Source: Hathewaya histolytica (GTDB lineage: Bacteria > Bacillota > Clostridia > Clostridiales > Clostridiaceae). From it: a stretch of 64,000 nucleotides of DNA. The stretch covers positions 2,108,001-2,172,000 of the forward strand of contig NZ_LR590481.1 in the NCBI RefSeq assembly GCF_901482605.1, given 5' to 3'. Below are positions 44,578 through 52,148 of this stretch, piece after piece. The notes beneath the pieces were generated by a model. The model had not been told where the DNA came from. It saw nothing but the letters and a program-made list of their open reading frames with translations, and ran no database searches. The position numbers were made by a program, and so were the translations under genes. Numbering within the stretch: the stretch's first letter is position 1; the number at the start of each line of letters is the position of its first letter.

Positions 44578-45620
44578 ATTGTTGTATAATTACCTGATAT
44601 ATCATATCCACAAACTAATATTTGCTTAGGATTTTTAATATCTTGATTAGTATTTGTAATTGACTTTGGAATTAGCTGATTTTTTATACATAAGGCTGCT
44701 ATGGCAACATTTAAATTTAATGTGCTTCCTAAGGTTTCTCCAAATAATTCTTTAGTCTTATCTACTACCTTACATTCAGGTACTAATTGATTTATTGTTT
44801 TAATTTCATGGTTGTTAATGCATATTGGATCTCCTGAACAAATAATTGCATCAATTTTCTTATCTATAGATTGTTTTATAGTATTTTCAATTGTGCGCCT
44901 AATTTTATATTCTATACTATGACTATCTAATATTTTTTTAAAAGGATGTATTCCTAAATTACATTCAGAAAATGTTTCAATATTACAATATCCCTTATTT
45001 GTTTCTGAACAACCCTCTCTTTTAAGTATAAGAGCCAATGCACACTCAGATATTGGATAACTTAACTCTTGTCGTGACTTAAAAGCTTTAATTAATTCAC
45101 TATCAGGCTCTTCTATACTTCCCACTACAATGTAATCTGCCTTATTTTCCTCCATAAGCATTACTGAATATCCTATGTTATTACTTCCCATGAGCATAGT
45201 ACTTACTCCAGTGAATTTAAATAACATACATATGTGTCCTAAACATGCATTTGCAACAGTATTTGAAAATACTGTTGGGCTACAAAAATCCGGTTCATCT
45301 TCAACTACTTGTCTACAAAATTCTATATTTGTTTTCATAGGTCCATATCCCGTTGAGAATATAGTTCCAATACGCTGTTTAGGAATACTACTTAAATCTT
45401 CCTTAAGATCTTCAATTGCTTTTGTTGTAACATAAACTCCCATATGTGAAAATCTATCCATTCTTCTTAAAAGATTTTTCTTAATTACTAAAGGAATATT
45501 ATATTCACATTCATAGTCTATATTGACTTCTTCGTCGCTTTTTAACTTTTCCCATATATCATTTATATCCGTTCCTAAAGCAGTAATACCGCCAATCCCT
45601 ATAATACTGATTTTGTTCAT
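44562..45620 (-). CDS. Ketosynthase-like protein lacking the active Cys (chain-length-factor type)
   Basis: 352 residues, shorter than typical KS (about 410). It opens KISIIGIGGITALGTDINDIW as KS proteins do. At the nucleophile position the sequence is STMLMGSNNIGYSVML with no Cys, and the two catalytic His motifs are replaced (CSGDPICINNHE for NAHGTGT, LFGETLGSTLNLN for KSxxGH). Loss of all three residues with kept fold is the hallmark of KS-beta/CLF subunits, which pair with an active KS and set chain length in type II PKS and aryl-polyene systems. The probable partner is the KS two genes upstream. Alternative: a decayed KS, though the open frame and ribosome site (TAGGAGAA) argue otherwise. 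Confidence 0.82.
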   Translation of the reverse strand: MNKISIIGIGGITALGTDINDIWEKLKSDEEVNIDYECEYNIPLVIKKNLLRRMDRFSHMGVYVTTKAIEDLKEDLSSIPKQRIGTIFSTGYGPMKTNIEFCRQVVEDEPDFCSPTVFSNTVANACLGHICMLFKFTGVSTMLMGSNNIGYSVMLMEENKADYIVVGSIEEPDSELIKAFKSRQELSYPISECALALILKREGCSETNKGYCNIETFSECNLGIHPFKKILDSHSIEYKIRRTIENTIKQSIDKKIDAIICSGDPICINNHEIKTINQLVPECKVVDKTKELFGETLGSTLNLNVAIAALCIKNQLIPKSITNTNQDIKNPKQILVCGYDISGNYTTILVSK

Positions 45621-45642
45621 ATATAATTCTCCTATTCATTAA

Positions 45643-46083
45643 TTAAGTTTCTATTTTTTCATTTAATATGGTCTCATACCTACTTTTTATCTTTTCTGGT
45701 ATATCAAATCTTAATTTGTCATTAGAATCTATATATACATGTGTCATTTCCCCAACCACAATCTTTTGATTTTCATAAAATAATTTAAATTTAAATTTAA
45801 TTTTTATATTTTCCACTGCAATAAATTTCAACTTAATTAATATAGGTTCTTTACTTTTATAATGGACAGCTTTTATATACTTGATATATAGATCTAATAC
45901 AGGAAATTTTCCTCCCTTTTCATCAATTACGTCACTATCAAACATCTTTTTATCACTTAAAAAAGCTATTTTTGCCTCTTCTATATATGTTAAATATCTG
46001 CTATGATGTATAATTCCATATGCATCTGTATCTTCAAACCTTGGATATACTTTATGCTCATAAGTTATATATTTCTCACCCAT
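45643..46083 (-). CDS. Hot-dog acyl-ACP/CoA thioesterase (4HBT type)
   Basis: 146 residues. It has the 4-hydroxybenzoyl-CoA thioesterase pattern RFEDTDAYGIIHHSRYLTYIEEAK with the catalytic Asp, then the beta-sheet core. It releases an acyl chain from ACP or CoA as free acid, or edits misloaded ACP. Its start overlaps the stop of the active KS gene as TAATG, so the two are coupled. Aryl polyene clusters contain a similar thioesterase; a comparable role here is inferred. Confidence 0.87.
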   Translation of the reverse strand: MGEKYITYEHKVYPRFEDTDAYGIIHHSRYLTYIEEAKIAFLSDKKMFDSDVIDEKGGKFPVLDLYIKYIKAVHYKSKEPILIKLKFIAVENIKIKFKFKLFYENQKIVVGEMTHVYIDSNDKLRFDIPEKIKSRYETILNEKIET

Positions 46084-47276
46084 TATGTGTCCTTACCCTT
46101 TCCTACCAATATACTTGCTGAATTACCTCCAAATGCAAATGAATTTGATAAGGCATAGTTTACTTTCTCATATATACCTTTATTTTTAATTAGATTAATA
46201 TTATCATAAGTTAATTGGCTCTCTTCCAAAGTAGCTGTAGGAAAAACCACATCATGATAAACACTTAATAATGTAGCTGCGAGCTCAATTGCTCCTGCTC
46301 CAGCTAGACAATGTCCTACCATTGATTTTGTTGATGATACATAGATTGGGTCTTGCTTATCTAAGCCTGATATTGACTTTAATTCCATTTCATCATTTAA
46401 TAAAGTTCCAGTTCCATGGGCATTAATATAATTTAACTTCTCTGCATCTATTCCACCCTGAGTAAGTGCATTTTTCATCACCCTTAAGGCACCTTCCCCT
46501 GTTGGATCAGGACTAGTTGAATGGTATGCATCATTTCCTATACTATATCCACATATATCACCGTATATTTTAGCTCCTCTATTAAGGGCATGTTCATATT
46601 CTTCAAATATAAAAATAGCACCACCTTCACCTATATTAATACCATCTCGGTTTTTATCGAAAGGTTTGCAAGGTTTATCACTCATATTCTGCAATGAATG
46701 AAAACCGTAGCAAGAGAATTCTGTAAGAGGATCCATTCCAACTACTATTACTAAATCTGCCCTATTTGAATGAATCAAAGAATAGGCTGTACCCGCAGCT
46801 GATGTTCCTGCTGCACAGGCTGATGTATTCGTATAACATGGACCATTTACTCCACAAATACTAGCAAATTGGGAGAAATTATTATTAACTAAACAATCTT
46901 TTAAATTATGTTTTACATAGCCTATAATATAATCATTTGATCCAACTGATGTTGCTATAGACATACACGCTCTTTCCTCTAACTTCTGTATGTCTTCTAC
47001 TGATAAATTACTATCTTCAAGCATTTGCTTTACTAAATCCTTAAAAATGCTTGTTACTCTTGTTTCCTGTTTATCTTTATCTATTTCATAGGGCAAACTT
47101 TTTTTTATTTCCCCTACATAATCTGTTCTTAATTTTTCTGTATTGAATATTGTACATTTATCAATTCCCACTTTACCTTGCATACAGTTTCTAAAAAATT
47201 CTTCTGTTGTGTTTCCATTACTATTTAATACCCCAATTGATGTTACTACTACTCTTCTCCCTCCCCCTTTCTCCAT
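46083..47276 (-). CDS. Beta-ketoacyl-ACP synthase, active KS (FabF-type)
   Basis: 397 residues. Nucleophile Cys154 lies in NTSACAAGTSAAGTA, and the two His residues lie in NAHGTGTLLND and KSMVGHCLAGAGAIE, so the triad is complete. The C-terminal ALSNSFAFGGNSASILVG is normal KS. It elongates acyl chains on ACP by decarboxylative condensation with malonyl-ACP. Together with the Cys-less partner (44562-45620) it likely forms the KS/CLF heterodimer. AAAGGAGGA precedes ATG at 47276, six bases past the ACP stop. Confidence 0.94.
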   Translation of the reverse strand: MEKGGGRRVVVTSIGVLNSNGNTTEEFFRNCMQGKVGIDKCTIFNTEKLRTDYVGEIKKSLPYEIDKDKQETRVTSIFKDLVKQMLEDSNLSVEDIQKLEERACMSIATSVGSNDYIIGYVKHNLKDCLVNNNFSQFASICGVNGPCYTNTSACAAGTSAAGTAYSLIHSNRADLVIVVGMDPLTEFSCYGFHSLQNMSDKPCKPFDKNRDGINIGEGGAIFIFEEYEHALNRGAKIYGDICGYSIGNDAYHSTSPDPTGEGALRVMKNALTQGGIDAEKLNYINAHGTGTLLNDEMELKSISGLDKQDPIYVSSTKSMVGHCLAGAGAIELAATLLSVYHDVVFPTATLEESQLTYDNINLIKNKGIYEKVNYALSNSFAFGGNSASILVGKGKDT

Positions 47277-47282
47277 TTCTTT

Positions 47283-47564
47283 TTATTCCTCCTTTATCAT
47301 GTGAGAGTGTACATACTCAGCAATAGTAGAAATACTTTTTAATACATTCTTATCTTCATCTGTAATTTTAAGTTTATATTTTTTCTTAATTCCTACTACT
47401 ATCTCCAGTGCATCTACTGAATCAAGACCTAATCCTTCTTCATTCTCATCTATACTCATAAATAATGGTGCATCATAATTAACTTCTTCCACATTAATAT
47501 CTTCTAATCCTAATTCATCAATTATCATTTCTAAAACTTCTTTTTTAAATTGGTTATGTGTCAT
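47283..47564 (-). CDS. Acyl carrier protein
   Basis: 93 residues, acidic and helical. The phosphopantetheine Ser is in GLGLDSVDALEIVVGI near residue 50. An unusual short insertion (DAPLFMSIDENEEG) precedes helix two. It carries the growing chain for KS, KR and dehydratase after activation by the cluster PPTase. AAAGGAA is rather far from the ATG (about 12 bases). It starts the PKS portion just after the transporter genes. Confidence 0.93.
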   Translation of the reverse strand: MTHNQFKKEVLEMIIDELGLEDINVEEVNYDAPLFMSIDENEEGLGLDSVDALEIVVGIKKKYKLKITDEDKNVLKSISTIAEYVHSHMIKEE

Positions 47565-47610
47565 ATTATCACTCAGTTCCTTTCATACATTTATAGTTGT
47601 TATTAATATA

Positions 47611-48306
47611 TTATTGCTTTGCGTTCTTTTCAGCTATTTGTCCATTATCAAGCTTTAATTTGTTATCCCCAAAATCATACACATTCTCATCATGTGTTAC
47701 TATAATAATGGTAGTATCACTATCCTCTTTAATCTTTGTTAAGCATTTCATAAATTTTATTGTATTTTGCTTATCTAAGTTTCCTGTAGGTTCATCGGCT
47801 AAAATAAGTTTCATATCTGCTATAATAGATCTGATTATAGCTATACGTTGCTGTTCCCCACCAGATAAAGATTGAATATCTTTTTTCTTAATATTCCCCA
47901 GTTCCATAAGGTCTAGATAATAATCCATCTTTTCTCTAACCTTTTCATTAACTTCTTCTTTTCTTAACATAAATGGTAGTAGTATGTTTTGTTCCACATT
48001 CATAAAGGAGAAAAGATTCAGATTTTGATAAATAAAACTTATATTATGTAATCTAAAATCGTCCCTTTCTTTTAAAGACATACCGTATATAGATTTTTCT
48101 CCAATACGCACATCACCTTTATCTATATTAAGTATCCCTGCAAGTGCATATAATAATGTAGTCTTTCCAGAACCTGATGGTCCTCCTATAGTTGTTATCT
48201 TATTGCCCTCGAAATTATAACTTATATCATCTAATATATTCCTCTTTACATTACCTTCTTTTACACTAAAAGAAACATTAGATGTCTGTACATCGAAACC
48301 TTTCAT
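47611..48306 (-). CDS. ABC transporter ATPase (MacB/LolD type)
   Basis: 231 residues. Walker A GGPSGSGKTT, Q-loop, signature LSGGEQQRIAIIRSI, Walker B LILADEPTGNLD, and switch His in VTHDENV. It powers the adjacent large FtsX-like permease. This type handles peptide or lipopeptide export, or resistance to antimicrobial peptides. In this cluster it likely exports or protects against the product. GAAGAGGTGA precedes the ATG. Confidence 0.93.
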   Translation of the reverse strand: MKGFDVQTSNVSFSVKEGNVKRNILDDISYNFEGNKITTIGGPSGSGKTTLLYALAGILNIDKGDVRIGEKSIYGMSLKERDDFRLHNISFIYQNLNLFSFMNVEQNILLPFMLRKEEVNEKVREKMDYYLDLMELGNIKKKDIQSLSGGEQQRIAIIRSIIADMKLILADEPTGNLDKQNTIKFMKCLTKIKEDSDTTIIIVTHDENVYDFGDNKLKLDNGQIAEKNAKQ

Positions 48307-48332
48307 ATTTATTCACCTCTTCAACTTATGCT

Positions 48333-50240
48333 TTAATCTCTAAATTTTAAAAAACCAATATACTTATTACCTAATGAATCTTTTATTGTATTTAACATGA
48401 TAATAATACTTATAACTAATACCATTATTATTATCATTATTACATATTGAACAGGCATAATAGGCTCTATTACAACATCTATATATGGTAATACCATTTT
48501 TACACCTACTGATTCAAAGATGTACGCAAATACTAATCCAATTATGCTTGATTGCGTAACTATACTTAAAATTTCAGTAATATAGGTTTTTATCATAAAC
48601 TTCTTGTTCATTCCCATAGCCCTAAATCTTGCTACATCCAAATTATTTTGTTTAGATATGATTGTAAAGTAATTAACTAACATTAATAAGGCACAAAGTA
48701 TTATACAGAAAGCTCCTATCTCAAATATCTCTGTTCCTTTTATAGCATTTTCATAGCTATTGTTAGCTATATCTGTTTTGGATATATGATCTATATTAGG
48801 TGAATTTTCATACTTAAGAAGTTTATCTAATAAAATTTGATTACCTTTCTTCAAATGAATCATGTTAACAAGTCCCTTAAAACCTAGCTGTTTTTGTAAG
48901 TATGCCTTGCTTACAAATCCATAACGCCCTCTAGATCCATTTGCTATAAAACGTCCTTTTATTGTAAACTCTAATGCTTCTCCATTTAATGAAACCTTAT
49001 ACTTTTTACCTAATTTTTTTTCGGATATAAAATATTCTGGTAATAAAATCCCATCCCAATTCTCATCATTAATAACTTTAGAAATATCTGTACCATCTAC
49101 GAGTTCCATCTTTTCCCCATATTTAAGATACCCCTCATCTATTCCTGTAATTTCGTTTTTTACACCTTCGCTATCTAAAACTTTTAGTCCAAATGAAAAT
49201 GCTGCTTGAGCATCTGGGTCTATAGCATAAATCATATTTTCTAAATCTGGTTGAGTAACTTTTTTATTATAACGTTGGTATATAATTAGATCCTTAAAAT
49301 AAACATTTTGTTCTACAGTTTTTCTACCTATCTCTCTACATGTTAAAAACATACCATTAAGTCCTACACTTAACATAATACCTATTATTAGTGTTACCAT
49401 AATAGGTTCTGTTTTCTTGTAGTATCCTAAAATATTCATTTGTGCTAATACAAGTGTCCTACTTTTGATTGTTTTTCCAATCCACATTAGGATATACTGC
49501 ATAAATATTAAAATAGCATCAAAGGATAAGTAGGCACCTGCTATTTGCACGCAATTTATGATTGTATTATCCTGTGATTTAGTAATAAGTTTAAAAATGA
49601 GACTAGCTACCATGGCAGTGCACCCTATAATAAATTTAATAAATTCCAATTTACCCATGGTTTTTAAACTATCTGTACTTTTCTTACCTCTCATTTTCTC
49701 AACTACATCAAACTTAGCTAATTTCCTCATAGTAAACATAAGGCATATACTAATAATAACCAAATGGGCTAATATTCCTACGAGCACCATACTTATAGGG
49801 ATAAATTTCATATGAAATTCATAATAAGTTGCCATAAAATAATATAAAATCTGCTCTAATATTATGGCTATAGGTATAACTGGTAGTTGCATAAAAAGTG
49901 CTTCTAATATATAGATTTGACTAAGTTTCTTACTTGATATTCCAGCTAACTTTAAATTAATATTAAAATTTTGTCTCTGCATAAATAATGTCTTATGTAC
50001 AATACATATTATCCATAAGGTAAAAATAATAATTACTACGGAAATACAAATTAACACTGCGGTAAACTTAGCTAAATTTTCATCTTTAGATACAGTTTTT
50101 ATATCCGCTTGGATTCTTTGTAACTCTAATATAACCATTATGAACGTGGTAATTATTGTAATGTTTAGTATGTTCGTGATATATGCTGCCATTCTTTCTT
50201 TAATACTACTTTTGCTTAATTGTAAGACTAACTGTTTCAA
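48333..50240 (-). CDS. FtsX-like ABC permease
   Basis: 635 residues with about ten membrane helices: one at 18 to 38, a cluster through residue 300, an extracytoplasmic domain (about 310 to 510) and C-terminal FtsX-type helices (CIILCALLMLVNYFTII, then ARFRAMGMNKKFM). It resembles BceB/MacB-like permeases that handle antimicrobial peptides. The partner ATPase is 26 bases downstream. Start TTG at 50240 after AAAGGAGGTG (12 bases, long). It directly follows the precursor peptides, suggesting export or immunity for their product. Confidence 0.88.
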   Translation of the reverse strand: MKQLVLQLSKSSIKERMAAYITNILNITIITTFIMVILELQRIQADIKTVSKDENLAKFTAVLICISVVIIIFTLWIICIVHKTLFMQRQNFNINLKLAGISSKKLSQIYILEALFMQLPVIPIAIILEQILYYFMATYYEFHMKFIPISMVLVGILAHLVIISICLMFTMRKLAKFDVVEKMRGKKSTDSLKTMGKLEFIKFIIGCTAMVASLIFKLITKSQDNTIINCVQIAGAYLSFDAILIFMQYILMWIGKTIKSRTLVLAQMNILGYYKKTEPIMVTLIIGIMLSVGLNGMFLTCREIGRKTVEQNVYFKDLIIYQRYNKKVTQPDLENMIYAIDPDAQAAFSFGLKVLDSEGVKNEITGIDEGYLKYGEKMELVDGTDISKVINDENWDGILLPEYFISEKKLGKKYKVSLNGEALEFTIKGRFIANGSRGRYGFVSKAYLQKQLGFKGLVNMIHLKKGNQILLDKLLKYENSPNIDHISKTDIANNSYENAIKGTEIFEIGAFCIILCALLMLVNYFTIISKQNNLDVARFRAMGMNKKFMIKTYITEILSIVTQSSIIGLVFAYIFESVGVKMVLPYIDVVIEPIMPVQYVIMIIIMVLVISIIIMLNTIKDSLGNKYIGFLKFRD

Positions 50241-50277
50241 GCGTCCACCACACCTCCTTTATAAACCCTTAAAATTT

Positions 50278-50346
50278 ATTATAGAAAACAAACATGTTTA
50301 TCTAATGCATATTAGTAAATTATAATTTTGTTCGATAAACATGTTT
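50278..50346 (-). promoter_or_regulatory. Inverted repeat and possible internal promoter before the ABC genes
   Basis: Two inverted copies of AAACATGTTTATC (50290-50302 and 50334-50346) with a 31-base spacer. Each arm contains the self-palindrome AAACATGTTT. On the minus strand a TTAGAT (50305-50300) and TATAAT (50283-50278), 16 bases apart, flank one of the copies. It could be a repressible transporter promoter or, since a U-rich stretch follows, a partial terminator that dampens readthrough from the precursor genes. Confidence 0.4.
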
Positions 50347-50465
50347 AATTTTCATAAAAAACCTTTAATTTTAGTATTTAATAAGTATGAATTTACTATA
50401 TAAATTCTTAAACTATATACAAGTTTAGAAGTAATGCTTTAGTTGTTATGTTTATATAGTTGTTA

Positions 50466-50588
50466 TTAATTACAACAATTTGCACAACCTGTCCAGTTAG
50501 CTGTTACAATATCTTCTATTTCTTCAAAGACTTCTACTTTTAATTCTGGTTGTTCTAACTCTTTATTAATCTTTTTATTGTCTTTCAT
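50466..50588 (-). CDS. RiPP precursor peptide, copy 3 (40 aa)
   Basis: Encodes 40 residues: a charged leader starting MKDNKKINKELEQPELKVEV, then FEEIEDIVTANWTG and the Cys-rich end CANCCN. No signal peptide, so it is a leader-core precursor. Three Cys in the last seven residues next to a Trp make a likely core for the SPASM radical SAM enzyme encoded upstream. The protein is identical to copy 1 (50787-50909) although several codons differ silently. GGAGGTGA precedes ATG at 50588. Too short for standard gene callers. Confidence 0.9.
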   Translation of the reverse strand: MKDNKKINKELEQPELKVEVFEEIEDIVTANWTGCANCCN

Positions 50589-50625
50589 GTATTTTCACCT
50601 CCATAAATTATTCAATAATGTGGTA

Positions 50626-50748
50626 TTAACTACAGCAACTTGCACAACCTGTCCAACTAGCTGTTACGATTTCTTCGATTTCTTCGAATAATTCTACTTT
50701 TAATTCTTGTTGCTCTAATTCTTTATTAGTATTTTTATTATCTTTCAT
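50626..50748 (-). CDS. RiPP precursor peptide, copy 2 (40 aa, Ser variant)
   Basis: Same length and layout as its neighbours, starting MKDNKNTNKELEQQELKVEL. The core differs at three places: Asn becomes Ser before Trp, between the Cys residues and at the end (TASWTGCASCCS). The leader also differs at a few positions (for example Val to Leu, Asp to Glu). Cys, Trp, Thr and Gly are all kept. This pattern suggests fixed modification sites with variable spacer residues. GGGGGTGA precedes ATG at 50748. Confidence 0.9.
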   Translation of the reverse strand: MKDNKNTNKELEQQELKVELFEEIEEIVTASWTGCASCCS

Positions 50749-50786
50749 GCTATTTTCACCCCCTTACTTTATTAAGTAGTGTGACA

Positions 50787-50909
50787 TTAATTACAGCAAT
50801 TTGCACAACCTGTCCAGTTAGCTGTTACGATATCTTCGATTTCCTCGAATACTTCTACTTTTAATTCTGGTTGTTCTAACTCTTTATTAATCTTCTTGTT
50901 GTCTTTCAT
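50787..50909 (-). CDS. RiPP precursor peptide, copy 1 (40 aa)
   Basis: First of three tandem precursors. 40 residues with Lys/Glu-rich leader and core TANWTGCANCCN. The amino acid sequence equals that of copy 3, while the DNA differs at silent sites, so the peptide is under purifying selection. GGGGGGTGA precedes ATG at 50909. An upstream promoter candidate (50959-50986) would let the peptides be made in excess over the enzymes. Starts of the three copies are 160 to 161 bases apart. Confidence 0.9.
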   Translation of the reverse strand: MKDNKKINKELEQPELKVEVFEEIEDIVTANWTGCANCCN

Positions 50910-50958
50910 GCTATTTCACCCCCCTTAATTATGTATCTTAAAAGAAAATTCATATTTG

Positions 50959-50986
50959 TAATATATAAATTTTTTAAGATTGCAAA
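50959..50986 (-). promoter_or_regulatory. Putative promoter of the precursor peptide genes
   Basis: Minus-strand TTGCAA (50986-50981) and TATTAC (50964-50959) with a 16-base spacer, about 50 bases before the first precursor ATG. Confidence 0.35.
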
Positions 50987-50993
50987 CCTATGG

Positions 50994-51013
50994 TTAAGTT
51001 TTTCTAACTTAAC
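50994..51013. promoter_or_regulatory. Hairpin GTTAAGTT/AACTTAAC upstream of the precursor promoter
   Basis: 8-bp perfect arms with a 4-base loop, 46 bases after the protease stop and 8 bases before the TTGCAA box. No U-tail, so it is more likely an operator or RNA processing site than a terminator. Confidence 0.35.
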
Positions 51014-51058
51014 AAATTTCTAAAAAACATTCCTATAAGCTTTAGTTATCTTAAATCT

Positions 51059-52147
51059 TTAAAAAGCTTTTATTATTCTAAGTATAAACTTAATAGATAA
51101 GAAACTAATTGAAAGGATAATAAAGCCTATCATTATTATTTTGTTTATTGAAAATAACGTAAATACATAAACTATTTGAAAAGATATATTGATAAACCCT
51201 AATATAAACAAGGCTAAAAGCATTACACCGCAAATAGCATGTTGCTTGTCCATATGTTGTTTTTTGTTACATAATAAATTGTTTAAAAACTTATAACCTT
51301 TAAATCTTAAATTCATAATTCCTGTTATGGAAGTAACAAGGAAATAGCCATCTGTCATTCCCCACAAATTCAAATTAGTTAAAATACATGCAAAGTGAGA
51401 TGTAATCCATAAATCCAATAGGATATTCTGTTGATTTGGCATCATAGCTTTAATAACTAGTCCAATGGTTCCCCATAAAAAGTTTCCATAAATTCCACCT
51501 ATAATTACAGTAAGTTTTCTTTTAAGAGAGTAAAAATGCATACCTTCATATTGAACCAATACAATAGGATATATAACAAACCAACCAAATGTCATTTTAG
51601 TAACTTTTATCCCCATAAATTGAGCCATAATATAATGTCCTATTTCATGTAATCCTAATATTAATACTGGAAAACATGTTATAGAAAATATAATTTCTGG
51701 TATGCTCATATTAATATAATCAATAGTTTTTGGTATATGTTGCTTGTTTAAGGCCACTCCTAATAAACATAGCGTAGTTAACATTGTGAAAAATATAAAA
51801 AATTTAGTATAAGAATTAAACTTTAACTTTTGAAAGTTTTTAGGTGAGATTTCAATAATCTTTTTACCTATCTTATTAAATTCATTAAAGGATTCTTTTA
51901 CCTCTACACCATTATCTAAATAACCTATCTTTTCAAAACCATCTATTATTTGTTTTTGTACAGGGGTTAAGAGTTCCATACTTTCCTCTATTTCGTTTTC
52001 TTTTAACTTATCAATTAATGATATTGTGGAGTCAATATGACTTTTATCAAATTTTATAAAACTATTTTTTTTGCGAATACCAACAATAAGCTGTTTACCT
52101 AAAATCGTATTATTAACTTTATATTCTACTTCCGATTTTATTTTCAC
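51059..52147 (-). CDS. M50-like membrane zinc metalloprotease of the RiPP cluster
   Basis: 362 residues. Residues 1 to 90 form a small soluble domain (VNNTILGKQLIVGIRKKNSF, then LLTPVQKQIIDGFEKIGYL) that may act as a leader-recognition domain. After a helix at 115 to 133, the zinc motif HEIGHYI lies near residue 166, and NLWGMTDGYF near 256 supplies the Asp of the site-2-protease class. About six membrane helices. It probably cuts the precursor leader, perhaps at the membrane with export. Start GTG at 52147, one base after the radical SAM stop, with AAGGAG 11 bases upstream. The protease call is good; the recognition domain is inference. Confidence 0.82.
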   Translation of the reverse strand: MKIKSEVEYKVNNTILGKQLIVGIRKKNSFIKFDKSHIDSTISLIDKLKENEIEESMELLTPVQKQIIDGFEKIGYLDNGVEVKESFNEFNKIGKKIIEISPKNFQKLKFNSYTKFFIFFTMLTTLCLLGVALNKQHIPKTIDYINMSIPEIIFSITCFPVLILGLHEIGHYIMAQFMGIKVTKMTFGWFVIYPIVLVQYEGMHFYSLKRKLTVIIGGIYGNFLWGTIGLVIKAMMPNQQNILLDLWITSHFACILTNLNLWGMTDGYFLVTSITGIMNLRFKGYKFLNNLLCNKKQHMDKQHAICGVMLLALFILGFINISFQIVYVFTLFSINKIIMIGFIILSISFLSIKFILRIIKAF

Positions 52148-52148
52148 C

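Larger units (their letters stand above)
50466..50925. repeat. Three tandem ~160-bp units, each one ribosome site plus precursor gene
   Basis: ATG positions 50909, 50748 and 50588 are spaced 161 and 160 bases. Ribosome site, coding region and short spacer are repeated. Copies 1 and 3 are closest, copy 2 the outlier, so the order of duplication is not simple. Confidence 0.9.

Noticed and set aside
50466-50909. Cys-rich ends reminiscent of heat-stable enterotoxin (STa).
   Set aside because: Only three Cys, no signal peptide, different spacing, and a radical SAM maturase and protease encoded next door; a RiPP fits better.
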